A stretch of DNA of 64,000 nt from assembly GCF_000247695.1 (NCBI RefSeq), contig NW_004624747.1, forward strand, positions 13,043,383 through 13,107,382. Direction: 5' to 3'. Below, in pieces: positions 53,901-63,920 of the stretch. How positions within the stretch are numbered: position 1 is the stretch's first letter; every line of letters starts with the position of its first letter. The notes under the pieces are model-generated. The model had not been told where the DNA came from, ran no database searches, and was given only the letters and a program-made list of their open reading frames with translations. The DNA is from Heterocephalus glaber. Taxonomy: Eukaryota > Chordata > Mammalia > Rodentia > Bathyergidae. Both the position numbers and the translations under genes were made by a program.

Positions 53901-56900
53901 CAGCTGAATTTCTTGGACATGGCAATTGTGGGTTATAGGAATTTTAGGTTTTTGTTTTGTTCTGTGGTGCTAGGAAATTGGACCTGGGGCCTCACATATG
54001 CTACGCAAGACCTCCACCACTGAGCTATGGCCCCAGCCTAGAGAATGATTTCATTTGACATGTAGCTCCTAAGTAGTGGTGAGGTGCCATTGTCTCTGAA
54101 ACTTATTTTGTACACAAAATAAAAAGCAAATATAGAAAATAGTAAGAACTGGTGAATCTAGGTGAAATGTATGAATGTTCTTATTACTAATTTTTTTTTT
54201 TGGTACTGGGGATCGAACTCGGGTCCTTGCGCTTTCGAGACAAGTAGTAGAACCACTGAGCTAAATCCCCGGCCCATTACTATTCTTTGAACTCTTTAAA
54301 TTTGGAGTTTTTCAAAATCTAATTTTATTTACTTTTATTCATTAAGTTTACTGGTACATTTTAGGTATACATTATGATCACATTCATCTCAAAATCTAAT
54401 TTTAAAAATTTAAGCATTTGGGTCAGGGATTTAGCTCAGTGGCACCGTGCCTGCCTCGAAAGCGAAAGGTCCTAAGTTCGATCTCCAGTACCAGAAACAA
54501 AAACAAAAATAAAATGAAACAAGACAAAAAAAAATTAAGCATTTGGGATAACTCCTGGGAGTCACTTGCTTTTTACTTCTGAAGTACAGTAATTAACTTC
54601 CAGAACTGCCCTCAAATTATTTCATCTCCCTTCACTGTAGGACCCTCCTTACCAAAGTTTAATTTCTGCTTATTTTCTCAGTCCTAACTGCCATTTTTAT
54701 ATGAGAAAATCCATATCAACTACAGAGAGGCCCCAACTAAAGATGGTTCAACTTTATAATGGTACAAAAGTGTACCTACCCATTCTGTTTTTCATTTTTG
54801 GTAGTCAATGAATTACATAAGATAGTCAACACATTATAATAAAACAGCTTTGTGCTCTAGATGATTTTGCCCAACTGTAGGCTAATATAAGTGTTCAGAG
54901 CATGTTTAAGGTGGGTGAGACTAAGCTATCACGTTCAGTAGGTTAGAGGTATCAAGTGCATTTTCAACTTAAAAATATTTTCAACTTAAGATGAGCTTAT
55001 CAGACCTAACTATGCTAAAGAACTTTCAAGGCAATTATTCCAAACTAGTCCCATAGAAGTTCAGACTGACTTCTTACAGGGGCACTTCTCAACCTGCCCA
55101 TCTATCTTCCTCAGCTGCCTGAAGGCTCTAATGGTGAATGTCTGCTTGTTTTAAGAGACTAATAAAGTGATCTGATATCAATTCTCACTAGCTTAATGTT
55201 TTCCCCACTGTACTACCCAAGGATGCTGCTTAGGCTAGTTACAGGATAACCAAGACAACCTTTCCCTTCCCCAAGTAGAAGAGTGCCCAGTTTATAAGAC
55301 TATAATGATTTTTTTTTAAAAAATTAGAACTTAAGATTCTCCCCTTCAACTACTCTGTCCTCTTTGTTGTGTAAGCCTACAGTAATATCCAAGACTAAAT
55401 CCATGAACTTCCCTCTTAAGAAAATCTCCCGCAATTATGTATTATAGTCGATGCAACATCAGCCTTTAAGTCTACTCCAACAGAGGGATGTCCACAAAAT
55501 ATATTCTCAGCCACTTCTTGCTGCCTAAACCACCAACAGGCAATTCCCTCATACCCATCAGATGATTCATTTTGTCCAGCTGTATCACAATGAAGGGCAA
55601 CAATCCCTGGATGAGGTTCCCAGAAGAACAAGCAGCCGAGTTCATGTTAAATACCTTTGGGGTACTTCACAAGCAAAGGATTTACCTGGGCAAAGGAAGG
55701 GAAGGGAGAGTCTTCTTCCAGACTTCCAACGCAGAATGAGGGACTGCCCTGACTGGCAGGGGGTGACAGAGGGGTCAGCAGAAAGTCTGAAAGGAAAGCA
55801 GAGACCTGATTATATGAGTCAAGTTCCAAAGAGCTAGTGTCCTCCTGATAAGAAAGAGGAAGGCCAGGGATTTAGCTCAGTGGCGCTCCACCTGCCTCAC
55901 AAGCGCAAGGTCCTGAATTCGATCCCTAGTAATGCCCCTCCCCCAGCCCCAAAAAGATGAACCCTGAATCATGTCTGATTAATTACCAACACGTCCTCCA
56001 CTATGTAAACCTTAATCCAACAAATTCTGGCATGTTCTAACGAAGCCAAAAACATCATCTATGAACATCACTGATCAGTGGAGAAAGAAAAAACAACTTC
56101 ACAGTTACAGCAGGACTAAGAGTCATGGTGGGATCCAGTTCCACAACAAGAACAATCCTTTTATTTTTTTATTGTTAAGAACAACCCTACAACCCTTTTC
56201 TGGGCCAGGGATTTAGCTCAGTGGTTCTGGTGCCTGCCTCACAAGCGCAAGGTATGGAGTTCGATCCCCGGTACTAAAAAAAAAACCAAAAAAACCCCAC
56301 AACAACCATTTTCTTACGCTACACTTTCCACAAAGGCTGGGCTCTCAATGCCTAGATACTCTGTCATGGACTTGTTTTATATGGATGGAAAAGCTGCAAG
56401 AAAAAGATAAAAATCAGGTCAGCCTTTATGTTCCAGCCAGCAGATGTCTTTGATCAGGGAATATTCAATTAGGACATAACAAATACATCAGTGAGATGCA
56501 GCATAAAGATGCAAACTTTCTCCCAGTACTCCCTAGGTGATAATACTCCTCTCTCCCCTTTCTGATCTAGAGTCAAACACTTCCCACAGATCAGTCTATG
56601 CACTGCCCTGGGTGTTACTGGGCAAGAGTAGAATAGACTTCCCCCCAGTAACAGACCCTTCCATACACATGTAGGGCTGTTCAGTACTTTATTCCTAGGA
56701 CCACCTAGCTGCTCTTGCCTAAATACATTAAATGCCATACTTTCAAAAAAGCTAGTATATTAGCTCAGTGGTTTCGCCGTCTGCTGTGCAACCAACCGCA
56801 AGGGCCCAAGTTCAATCCCCAGTACCAAAAAAAAAAAAAAAGAAGAAGCTAGTATAGGTGAAAACAATATTTATATCACAAATAATACATCCAATGATCT

Positions 56901-59900
56901 ACCATACTCCTTCATACAGAGCTCCCTTCTCAGTTAAGTGTAAGAGCACCATGGTTATGCAGTCCTCAAGACCAGGTTCTAGTACCAGTTCATCTGTGAA
57001 GTTATAGGCATATAATCACAGGGTCACCGAATTTTAAATGTTACGATCTTCAATACTTTTTCTTAAAAATGCCTGACATTCTGCCGCCTGCCTTGCAAGC
57101 GCAAGGTCCCGAGTTCAATCCCCAGCACCAAAAAAAAAAAAAAAAAAAAAAGTTTGACAAAGTAAGTCTTTTATTTTGAGACTAGGTCTCACTAAACTGC
57201 CTGGTTAACCTCAAACTCACTCCTCCCGCCTCAGCCTCCCCAGTAAGCTGGGATTCCAGGAGTGCATCACCATATTCAGCTTGAGAAATCTTAAGTATCA
57301 AAATCTATCTGTCAGATGGTCAGAAAAGAGAACTCCCTGGAATTATAGCCAATAATGCTGGAGTTTTTTGTTGTTGTTTTTGCAGTACTGGGGATTGAAC
57401 CCAGGACTTTCTCACTAAGTTACAGCCCCAGATCTTGAGACAGACTCTGGCTAAGTTGCAAGTTGCCCAGGCTGGGCTCGAACTTATGATTCTCCTGCCT
57501 CAGCCTCCCACAGTTCATATACCACCACACCTGGCTTAGCCAGTGTTTCATTTCATAACATTATAATAAATTACAACACTAATACATTCTCTCTGTAAGA
57601 AAAAAGTCTAAGTGTCTGCATGCATATATATACTTTTTTCTTTCTTTTTTTTTAAAGGGGAAAAGAAATGCAAAGATTCTTTGAACAACCTGTCTGGTAT
57701 TTTATACACTTAGATATATAAACCCACAATGAAAAGTTTTGTTTTGTGGTTCCCCCACACACAATGATGTTTGTTCTTGTTCTACAACTTCCTTTTTTGT
57801 CCCCTTTAGTTCACAAAGACAGTGATTTCCTTCTCCAATAAATGTAAAGTATGTTAAAAAAAAAAAAAGTAAAGTATGTCATAGGATCAATACTGTAATT
57901 TAGCCATTTCCCTACCAATAAGCTGTGTAAGTCATTTCTTTTTTCCTGCTCTAAATACTACTACAATAAAGAGACACATACAAAAATGCTTACAAATGCT
58001 GGGGATGTATCTCACATCTAAAAACTAGAAATAAGACAGTTGAGTCACAAGAGAGAATGTAGGTTTCCTACATTCCTAGTGAGCTACCTTGAAGTTTTGA
58101 GAAGTTGACAGGGTATAAGAAATCAGTACAGCTAATGGGAGAAGGAAATCAAATGGCAAGAATCTGATGTAACTTAGAACTACTCGGGTGCTACATGTGC
58201 TGATAATCACCATGAGTTCAAGGGCAGCTTGAGGTACATAGTAAGACCCTGTCTCAAAAAACAAAAACAAAACTACCCAGAGTAAGTTATTTGCCCAGAG
58301 ACCACACTATGCCCAGAAGTTCAGTTGTAAATTCAGACACTAGGGTTTTTACTTCAGGTCTATCCAGTGGCTGATTTCTTAAATCTCAACTATTTACCTG
58401 CATGAGAACCTGGACTTCTGCTAAGAGGAGAAAGGGAGAGGGCTCCATGACCCTCAGTGCTGGTAGGACCCAAAGCAGAATCAGAAGAGCAGGTATATGA
58501 GTTGAAAGCAGGAAATTGCTGTAGATTCTCCAGGGGAATGTGGACCTCCGGATCTGCAAAGAAATGATAGTAATGGTAAGCCATTTACACAGTTCCTCAA
58601 AATTCTTCCAAAGCCGATGACAACCAATATGTACACTACACTCTCAAGAATCTGGAGAATGCAAACAGATGCTTTAAAGCCCAAATTTAGAATAATTGTC
58701 ATTCTATAATATGTCTTTAATATAAAAGCCTTGTTCTAACTGTTAACAACTGAAGCTAGGTGTAGTGCACATGCCTGTAATCCAAGTACTCAGGAGACTG
58801 AGCCAGGAGGATCACTGTGAGCTTGAGGCAGGCCTGAACTACAGAGACCCTGTCTCAAAAAAGCAACAAAAACAACAACTGAAGTTGGGTGATAAGCATA
58901 GGGGTTCGGTATACTACTGTTTTATTTATCTGAACAGTTCTATAGTGAAAACATTAAAACAAAAAATCCTGGGCTGGTGATTTAGCTCAATGGCGCTGTG
59001 CCTGCCTAGCAAGTGAAAGGTCCTGAGTTTGATTCCCGTGGTGGTGGTGGGGATCTTGTCCTAAAACAGTTGTTTTCTCAAACTTTAGGGCACGTGCCAA
59101 TTAGCTACCCAGTGTTGGAAGCCCACATATATACTTAAAACTAAATCCTTTCCCTAGCCAAGGATGCATATTTTTGGTACTATGTAGAGCTGCCTCCTTT
59201 AATGTGGGTGAGGTCCATGACCCACAGATTACAGGGAACAACTACCCTCAATATTTTCAACAGAGCTCCCATTCCCTTCCCTGGAACAGGTTTTTGTCAC
59301 TATGACAGGATGAAGTTCATCTTCATCTTAACTATGAATAAAGTAACTTTACTATGTGTTACACATACTTTGACCCATATGAACTCATGAAATTCTGAAA
59401 CAAGCCTAGAGAGGAGGCACTCTCCTGACTCACAGAGGAAGAAAACAAACGGCAAAGCTAAGCCATGAACTCAAGCCATCTGGCTCCTAGGCCTGGACAC
59501 ACAGCCCCATATAATGATTAAGCAGACTCAGTAAAAAATGAGAGTTAGGCCGGGGACTTAGCTCACTGGTTTCGCTGCCTGCTGTGCAAGCACAAGGACC
59601 CGAGTTCAATCCCCCGTACCAAAAAAAAAAAGGTTGAGAGTTAATGAACTTACACTTGCCCTGTTTCTTGTTCTCCTCCATCTCAATCCTACGTTCTCGG
59701 CGACGTTCCTCCCGAGCCTTCTTCTGGCGCTGATGCTTCCTCTTCTCAATATCATCTGGGGGTTGGTCAAGTTGTGAGAAGGCAGACCCCAGACCACCTG
59801 ATCAGTAATACCTCCCAGGTGACTAGTAGCTAAGTCCACACCTGTGGGCCCAACTGGACCAGACCAATGGAGAGTTTCAGCAGGTACTGACTCACGTACA

Positions 59901-62660
59901 TACCACTCCTTCCATCTCTTCTCACACCAGGTTTCCCCAGGAGTCCTTTCCCCTTTACAGTCCACTGTAAAGTAAAATGGGCTTTCTCACCTGAGAATAT
60001 CTCTAGGGTTTCCTTAGAGACCACAGGAGGCTGCAGAGCCAGTTCACAGATGCTGAACTCACAGGTGAGCGGCAAGTGAGAGAGATATCTATGACGCTGT
60101 CGAACATCCTACAGTGGAAAAGGGACCATACTCAACGAAGGTCAGGCCTAACTTGAGCAAAGGGTCCCAACCCAGATTTCCAACAGTACACATACATTCA
60201 GACAGCACTGGGACTTAAAATTCACCACAATTGAGGGGAGAGAACAAGAAAGGTAGAACAGTGTTAAGAAGGAAGGAAGGGCAAGAGGGAGGAGGAAACA
60301 CAGGGAGGAAGGGGAACAGAGGAGGAGAGAAAACACTTGGAAACCACTGACAACTAATAAAAATCAGGTTTCCCTACCGAACGTTTAGCCCAAAACCGTA
60401 AAAAATGAAGCTTTCAATTTTTGTTTCTGTTTTTTTTTTTTTTGGTACCGAGGATCGAACTTGGGTCCTTGCGCTTGCACAGCAGGCGGCAAAACCACTG
60501 AGCTAAATCCCCAGCATCTATGCTTTTTCTGAGTATGTTCGATGGAAAGTTCACAGTGTTCAAAGTTTTTAATTTTTTTTTTTTTTGGTGCCAGGGATCG
60601 AACTCGGGTCCTTCTGCTTGCAAGGCAGGCGGCAGAACCACTGAGCTAAATACCTAGCCCTCAAAGTTTTTAATTTTGAGGCCTATAATTTGTGAACAAT
60701 AATAAGGATAACTCCTAAAGACCAAACGTTCTCATGTGTAAATAATCTGACCATAACTCAGGTACCTGCTATGCTTAAAATGCACTTCAAGCCTGTGTAA
60801 ACTACCTTAAAGCCTCAAAGGACTTCAGATTTTTTGGAGACTTCTCCCAGGGGAAAGGAGAAAGCAAAGCAAGAACAAGCTTTATCATGACCGAAAAGAG
60901 AGGATACCTATCTCCCCAAACTACAACAAACAAATGTTAAGATGCAGGGAGCAGCAGAAACTGACTTACCAGAACCCTGGCACAGTAAAGGAAAACCATG
61001 TAACTCTTAACAATTCACAGCATCATTACCAACAAAAACAGACTTAAAAATACAGAGGGAACCAGGCACAGTGATACATACTGTAATCCCAGCACTCAGG
61101 GAGGCTGAGGCAGGAGGATCACAAATTCGAGCCCAGCCTGGGCAACTTAGTTAGACCCTGTCTCAAAATAAAAATTCTAGACAAAAATTGATGTGTACAC
61201 CCTTTAATACTGAAATAAATTTTCAGACCAACTTTTAAAAAATTCTAAAAATATCAATAAAGAACTGGTGATACAGCTCAGTGCAAAGGCCTTGAGTTCA
61301 ATTCCTATACCACAGAAATTAGTTAATTAAAAATAAAATAAAACAAATAGGGCTGGAGTTACAGCTCAGAGGGAGAGAACTTGCCCAGCATGTTAGCATG
61401 TGCAAGGCTCTGAGTTTGATCCCTAGCATCACATACATACATACATACATAAATGCCTAAAAGCATATGGACTTAGCCTGGCTAGACCTACTCTGTAGAC
61501 ATTAGGTTAATGCTACTCCCTGATCCTCCTCTTCTTATTTATTTATTTATTTTTCTTTTAATTTTTTTTGGTACCAGGAATTGAACTCAGGACCTTGCGC
61601 TTGTGAGGCAGGCACCGGAACCACTGAGCTAAATCCCTGGCCTTTGATCCTCCTCTTCTAAAGGCAGGTCCTTACCTCAGACATGGAGTACCCGGCGATT
61701 TCCACCACAGTCGCTGAGATCTTCTCCGGGCTCCGCTCCAGGCTGCCATACTCTCGCACAAGGCAGCGCACATTGATGGGGTGCAGAAACATGTGCTGCC
61801 CATCCTCCGCTGAAGACAAGGGTTCTATTACACAACACTCTCAGGGAGCCCTCAGCATGGGCCCTCTCGTGGCTAGGCCTGCCTCTCCCTCCCCGTGCTG
61901 AAAGGCACTTCGACATACCCACCACCACCACCAACCCCGCCCCCCATCTAGCAGGGTTGCAACCCAGCCCTCCTCCTCAGGACCCCACACCTTGGTAAAA
62001 GTAGTAACAAGGTGAGCTGCTCAGGTGTGTGAAGCCAGGCTTAGTGACAGGTTCCTGCTGGCTGGACTCAATACAAACGGTCCCCTCCCCAAGATTGTCA
62101 TCTGCTAACTCCGAGTCATCACAGGTCTCTGACAAACCCTCAGGCTCTGGTTCAGACACTGCTTCCTCCTCTTCTAGCAGAGGGAGAGCAAGAGGGCGAG
62201 GAGAGTCCAGAGAAGAAACTTCTGTGGTTTTCTCATCAAAGGCAGACAGATATTCTAGCACACCCTGGTGGAACAAACTCTGGGTCAAAAGAAAGTACAC
62301 ATTTTGTTTTCCAGAACTGATGTAGCAAATGTAGGCATATAAAGCTTCTTTGATGTTTATCTGAGATCTCACGTACATGGATTTAATATCTCAAGAAAGA
62401 ATAGTAAACACACAAGAAATACTCATAGTCCTCTCTTCGCCCAAGACAGCTGAGATCTCACAAAGGTGCCTACTAGCTCAATGGCAGTATCTGAGGAACG
62501 GCAGCCATCTGATCTGTAACAGGAGCACACTGACCTTCCTGGGTTGAAAATCAGACTTTTTCGCCAAGGGAGCCATCAGCACTAGTTGTTCCAGAGCAGT
62601 AATGACACCAGGGACCTCCCCTCTGCTTTCAGCCAATCCTGACAGAGCCTCTTCCCGAGT
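50715..62660 (-). CDS. RNF10: RNF10, RING finger protein 10 (C-terminal 433 residues, ten coding exons)
   Basis: Ten minus-strand exons splice in frame: 62660-62535, 62264-61991, 61809-61676, 60108-59991, 59755-59654, 58553-58398, 55786-55686, 52125-52071, 51983-51825 and 51008-50932. Together they make 1302 nt with consistent phases and GT-AG junctions. The product runs [16 protein letters not shown] ... [16 protein letters not shown], nearly identical to the C-terminal half of mammalian RNF10 (about 811 residues). RNF10 is an E3 ubiquitin ligase. It is known for ubiquitylating 40S proteins uS3 and uS5 on stalled ribosomes, for binding MEOX2, and as a synapse-to-nucleus messenger. The C3HC4 RING lies in the N-terminal half, upstream of 64 kb. 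Visible here are an acidic stretch ([13 protein letters not shown]), a charged coiled-coil or NLS-like segment ([20 protein letters not shown]) and a lysine-rich tail. No disabling change is seen. Confidence 0.96.
50932..51008 (-). CDS. RNF10: RNF10 last coding exon
   Basis: Acceptor TTCTCTTTAG; encodes [18 protein letters not shown] to VVHTK and the TGA at 50934-50932. The lysine-rich tail matches the known C-terminus. Confidence 0.95.
51281..51360 (-). repeat. ID-type SINE in RNF10 last intron
   Basis: Sense to RNF10; short tail, decayed end (AAATCCAAGGCC). Confidence 0.88.
51538..51622 (+). repeat. ID-type SINE in RNF10 last intron
   Basis: Antisense to RNF10; GATCCCAGTAC end. Confidence 0.9.
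51825..51983 (-). CDS. RNF10: RNF10 coding exon ([16 protein letters not shown]...)
   Basis: Acceptor TTTTTTAG; encodes [18 protein letters not shown] to TPATSDPLS; donor TCTG|GTAAAG. Confidence 0.95.
52071..52125 (-). CDS. RNF10: RNF10 coding exon ([18 protein letters not shown])
   Basis: A 55-base exon: acceptor TTGGCAG, 18 codons plus one base, donor AAAG|GTGAGA. Confidence 0.93.
52289..52438. mobile_element. Palindromic pogo/Tigger-like MITE
   Basis: The left end GTGGTACCTCAGCTCATGAAC and right end (reverse complement) GTGGTACCTCGGTTCACAAA form terminal inverted repeats about 150 bases apart. A TA dinucleotide lies at each border. No open frame. It sits in an RNF10 intron. Confidence 0.55.
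52719..52806 (+). repeat. ID-type SINE in RNF10 intron
   Basis: ACCTTATCCTG on both sides. Confidence 0.92.
53270..53448 (-). repeat. Older B1+ID composite SINE
   Basis: GGTACTGGGGACCAGG, then CAGGATTTCACTAAATTGCC and GTAGCTGGATTACAGG. Confidence 0.75.
53527..53623 (-). repeat. ID-type SINE in RNF10 intron
   Basis: GGCGACGAAACC variant; TACCAAAAATGTTTT on both sides. Confidence 0.92.
53957..54040 (-). repeat. Older ID element
   Basis: GGTGCTAGGAAATTGGACC ... CCACTGAGCTATGGCCCC. Confidence 0.7.
54190..54274 (-). repeat. ID-type SINE in RNF10 intron
   Basis: ATTACTA flanks; complete. Confidence 0.9.
54420..54533 (+). repeat. ID-type SINE in RNF10 intron
   Basis: GTGGCACCGTGCCTGCC variant; AAGCATTTGGG on both sides. 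Confidence 0.92.
54735..55015 (+). mobile_element. Tigger-type (MER8-like) DNA element
   Basis: Contains ATGATTTTGCCCAACTGTAG, GCTAATATAAGTGTTC, AGTAGGTTAGAGGTAT and ATTTTCAACTTAAGATGAG, in the order known for this mammal-wide TcMar-Tigger relic. In an RNF10 intron. Confidence 0.65.
55686..55786 (-). CDS. RNF10: RNF10 coding exon ([12 protein letters not shown]...)
   Basis: Acceptor CCTTTCAG, donor CAG|GTAAAT. Encodes [18 protein letters not shown] and [11 protein letters not shown]. Confidence 0.94.
55860..55930 (+). repeat. ID-type SINE in RNF10 intron
   Basis: GTGGCGCTCCACCTGCC; no clear A-tail, passing into a C-rich run. Confidence 0.88.
56202..56287 (+). repeat. ID-type SINE in RNF10 intron
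   Basis: Complete; AAGGTATGGAGTTCG variant. Confidence 0.9.
56755..56845 (+). repeat. ID-type SINE in RNF10 intron
   Basis: GTGGTTTCGCCGTCTGCTGTG subfamily with an extra CCAA; AGCTAGTATA on both sides. Confidence 0.92.
57079..57152 (+). repeat. ID-type SINE, 5'-truncated, in RNF10 intron
   Basis: Starts TTCTGCCGCCTGCC; 24-base A-tail. Confidence 0.88.
57166..57282 (-). repeat. B1-type SINE, old
   Basis: GAGACTAGGTCTCACTAAAC ... GTGCATCACCATATTCAGC. Confidence 0.7.
57365..57540 (-). repeat. Older B1+ID composite SINE
   Basis: GTACTGGGGATTGAACCCAG, then GAGACAGACTCTGGCTAAG. Confidence 0.8.
58185..58265 (+). repeat. B1-type SINE, truncated
   Basis: CCATGAGTTCAAGGGCAGC ... AAGACCCTGTCTC. Confidence 0.6.
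58398..58553 (-). CDS. RNF10: RNF10 coding exon ([13 protein letters not shown]...)
   Basis: Acceptor TTTGCAG, donor GCAG|GTAAAT. Encodes [19 protein letters not shown] and the Ser/Pro-rich [15 protein letters not shown]. Confidence 0.95.
58752..58862 (+). repeat. B1-type SINE
   Basis: AGCTAGGTGTAGTGCACATG ... GAGACCCTGTCTC. Confidence 0.78.
58972..59041 (+). repeat. ID-type SINE in RNF10 intron
   Basis: GGCGCTGTGCCTGCC variant; ends in a GTG triplet run in place of an A-tail. Confidence 0.88.
59549..59631 (+). repeat. ID-type SINE next to an RNF10 splice donor
   Basis: GTTTCGCTGCCTGCTGTG subfamily; GAGAGTTA on both sides. In the RNF10 transcript its tail is a U-tract starting 23 nt after the donor. 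Confidence 0.92.
59654..59755 (-). CDS. RNF10: RNF10 coding exon (charged helix)
   Basis: Acceptor CAACCCCCAG; encodes [20 protein letters not shown] to KKQGK; donor AAGT|GTAAGT. The donor is one base inside an apparent continuing frame and is fixed by the Tyr codon it shares with the next exon. Confidence 0.94.
59991..60108 (-). CDS. RNF10: RNF10 coding exon ([14 protein letters not shown]...)
   Basis: Acceptor CACTGTAG; encodes [18 protein letters not shown] to KETLEIFS; donor TCAG|GTGAGA. Confidence 0.95.
60429..60514 (-). repeat. ID-type SINE in RNF10 intron
   Basis: GCACAGCAGGCGGCAAAACC variant. Confidence 0.9.
60573..60659 (-). repeat. ID-type SINE in RNF10 intron
   Basis: TCAAAGTTTTTAATTTT on both sides. 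Confidence 0.93.
61060..61175 (+). repeat. B1-type SINE, old
   Basis: ACCAGGCACAGTGATACATA ... TTAGACCCTGTCTC. Confidence 0.72.
61262..61312 (+). repeat. Older ID fragment
   Basis: CTGGTGATACAGCTCAGTGC ... GAGTTCAATTCC. Confidence 0.5.
61350..61450 (+). repeat. Older ID element with (CATA)n tail
   Basis: GGGCTGGAGTTACAGCTCAG ... GAGTTTGATCCCTAGCATC; tail is a CATA microsatellite. Confidence 0.75.
61560..61643 (-). repeat. ID-type SINE next to an RNF10 splice donor
   Basis: GATCCTCCTCTTCT on both sides; A-box end lies 32 bases from the donor at 61675. Confidence 0.93.
61676..61809 (-). CDS. RNF10: RNF10 coding exon ([11 protein letters not shown]...GYSMSE)
   Basis: Acceptor TCTTCAG, donor GAG|GTAAGG. 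Encodes [20 protein letters not shown] and [17 protein letters not shown]. An ID SINE begins about 30 bases into the intron after this donor. Confidence 0.95.
61991..62264 (-). CDS. RNF10: RNF10 coding exon (GVLEYLSAF...YYFYQ)
   Basis: Acceptor TTCCACCAG, chosen because the preceding exon ends in ...QPRK and the protein continues [16 protein letters not shown]. Donor CAAG|GTGTGG. Carries the acidic [13 protein letters not shown] segment. Confidence 0.94.
62535..62660 (-). CDS. RNF10: RNF10 coding exon (TREEALSG...FQPRK)
   Basis: Acceptor GACTTTAG, 42 codons in phase 0, donor AAG|GTCAGT. This is the most 5' RNF10 exon in the window. The preceding exon (residues near ...EAAIQELK) was not found in 62.7-64 kb. 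Confidence 0.93.
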
Positions 62661-63236
62661 CTAAAGTCACCAGAGAAAACACCAAAGAAAGTTAAATGCC
62701 ATAGACTGGCAAGAGTAAGACTTTAAGACCGGGTGGGAAAGGTTTAGTTAGATACTTAAAATTCTTGCTCTTTGGGTTGAGAATGGCAGACTGATTAACT
62801 AATGTGCTTGACTGATCTATTATCAGTACACCAAAAAAGAGAGAAAAAAACCAAAAAGCAAAACACAATCCCCATTCTTGAGGGAAACCAGCCGCAAAAA
62901 ATATCTACTACCCACAAAGGATGGTACTTTGGTTAGAATGTTTGACCTTAACAATACTACACAAAAACTTTCTGAACAGAAATTCAAGAACATAAAAATT
63001 GGCCTTCAAGTTTTTACAAATCATACTCAGAAGGCCAGAATAGGTGAGAGAGGTTGAGGTAGCCCCACTTAAGCCTGGACAATCTGGACAGCTCTAATTC
63101 TATGCAGGATTTCTTCCAAATAAAATGGCACTTAAATACTACTGCAATGAATGATGAAAGAAACACACACTCACACAATCAGGACAAGACAGGGGACCCT
63201 GCCCAAGGAGGACTTGGTAGTCAGAGAATTTTTGTT

Positions 63237-63356
63237 TTGTTTTTTGAGAAAGGATTTTGCTAAATTGGTAAACTGACCAGGTGGAGCTTAAACTTGCAAA
63301 CCTCCTGGTTGGCCCCCTAGAGAGCTGGGATTACAGGCATGCATCATCACATCAGG
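63237..63356 (-). repeat. B1-type SINE, old
   Basis: GAGAAAGGATTTTGCTAAAT ... GGGATTACAGGCATGC. Confidence 0.65.
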
Positions 63357-63564
63357 TTAGAAATAGGAATTCAAATGGCAGCCTTACCCATTCTAGTTAC
63401 ATGTCCTTGAACAAATAAGCTATCCTATGAGTCCATTTCATCAATCATAAAAGTGGATAGTCACATCTGGTACTGCAGGAAACACAGCAGTTACAGATGT
63501 GATTTCAGCACTAGGCCTATTACATACAAACCACTCAATAAATGAGGGCTTTTATTCTCCTGAT

Positions 63565-63690
63565 CTAGACTAGTGGTTCTCATAATGTGATCTGGGGATG
63601 AGCATCAATCACCCTGAACCTGTTCCAATACAAATTAGCAAGCCTACAGGGCGCAGGCCTACAGAAGCACTCTCTCAGAGAACAACCAAA
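63565..63690 (+). repeat. MER5-like (Charlie) hAT fragment
   Basis: AGTGGTTCTCATAATGTGATC ... TCACCCTGAACCTGTTCC ... ACAAATTAGCAAGCC. Confidence 0.55.
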
Positions 63691-63920
63691 CAATCGTAAT
63701 TCTCGTGCTTTAAGTTTAAGGAAGCTGTTGTGAAGGATAAAGAATCTTCACTCATAATTCTTGCTACTCCAAAATCCTCAGCAGGTATTGCTAAGGCCTG
63801 CTAGGCAGACCACAATACTATCTCCACAATGTCTCTCAAAACACCTCCAAAAAATCAATCTAGTATTTTTTCAGACATGAAAAAACCTACTTTGCTTAAT
63901 TAAAAATATATCTAATCTGG

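Larger units (their letters stand above)
52440..58398 (-). other. RNF10: RNF10 introns around the [12 protein letters not shown] exon
   Basis: Besides the listed SINEs and the Tigger-type element, 55015-55686, 56290-56755 and 57540-58185 look single-copy with no exon signal. Confidence 0.5.
60108..61676 (-). other. RNF10: RNF10 intron between DVRQRHR and GYSMSE exons
   Basis: A polypurine run at 60230-60330 and SINEs; 60660-61060 is single-copy. Confidence 0.5.

Noticed and set aside
62029..62325. 98-codon plus-strand frame
   Set aside because: Antisense shadow of an RNF10 exon.
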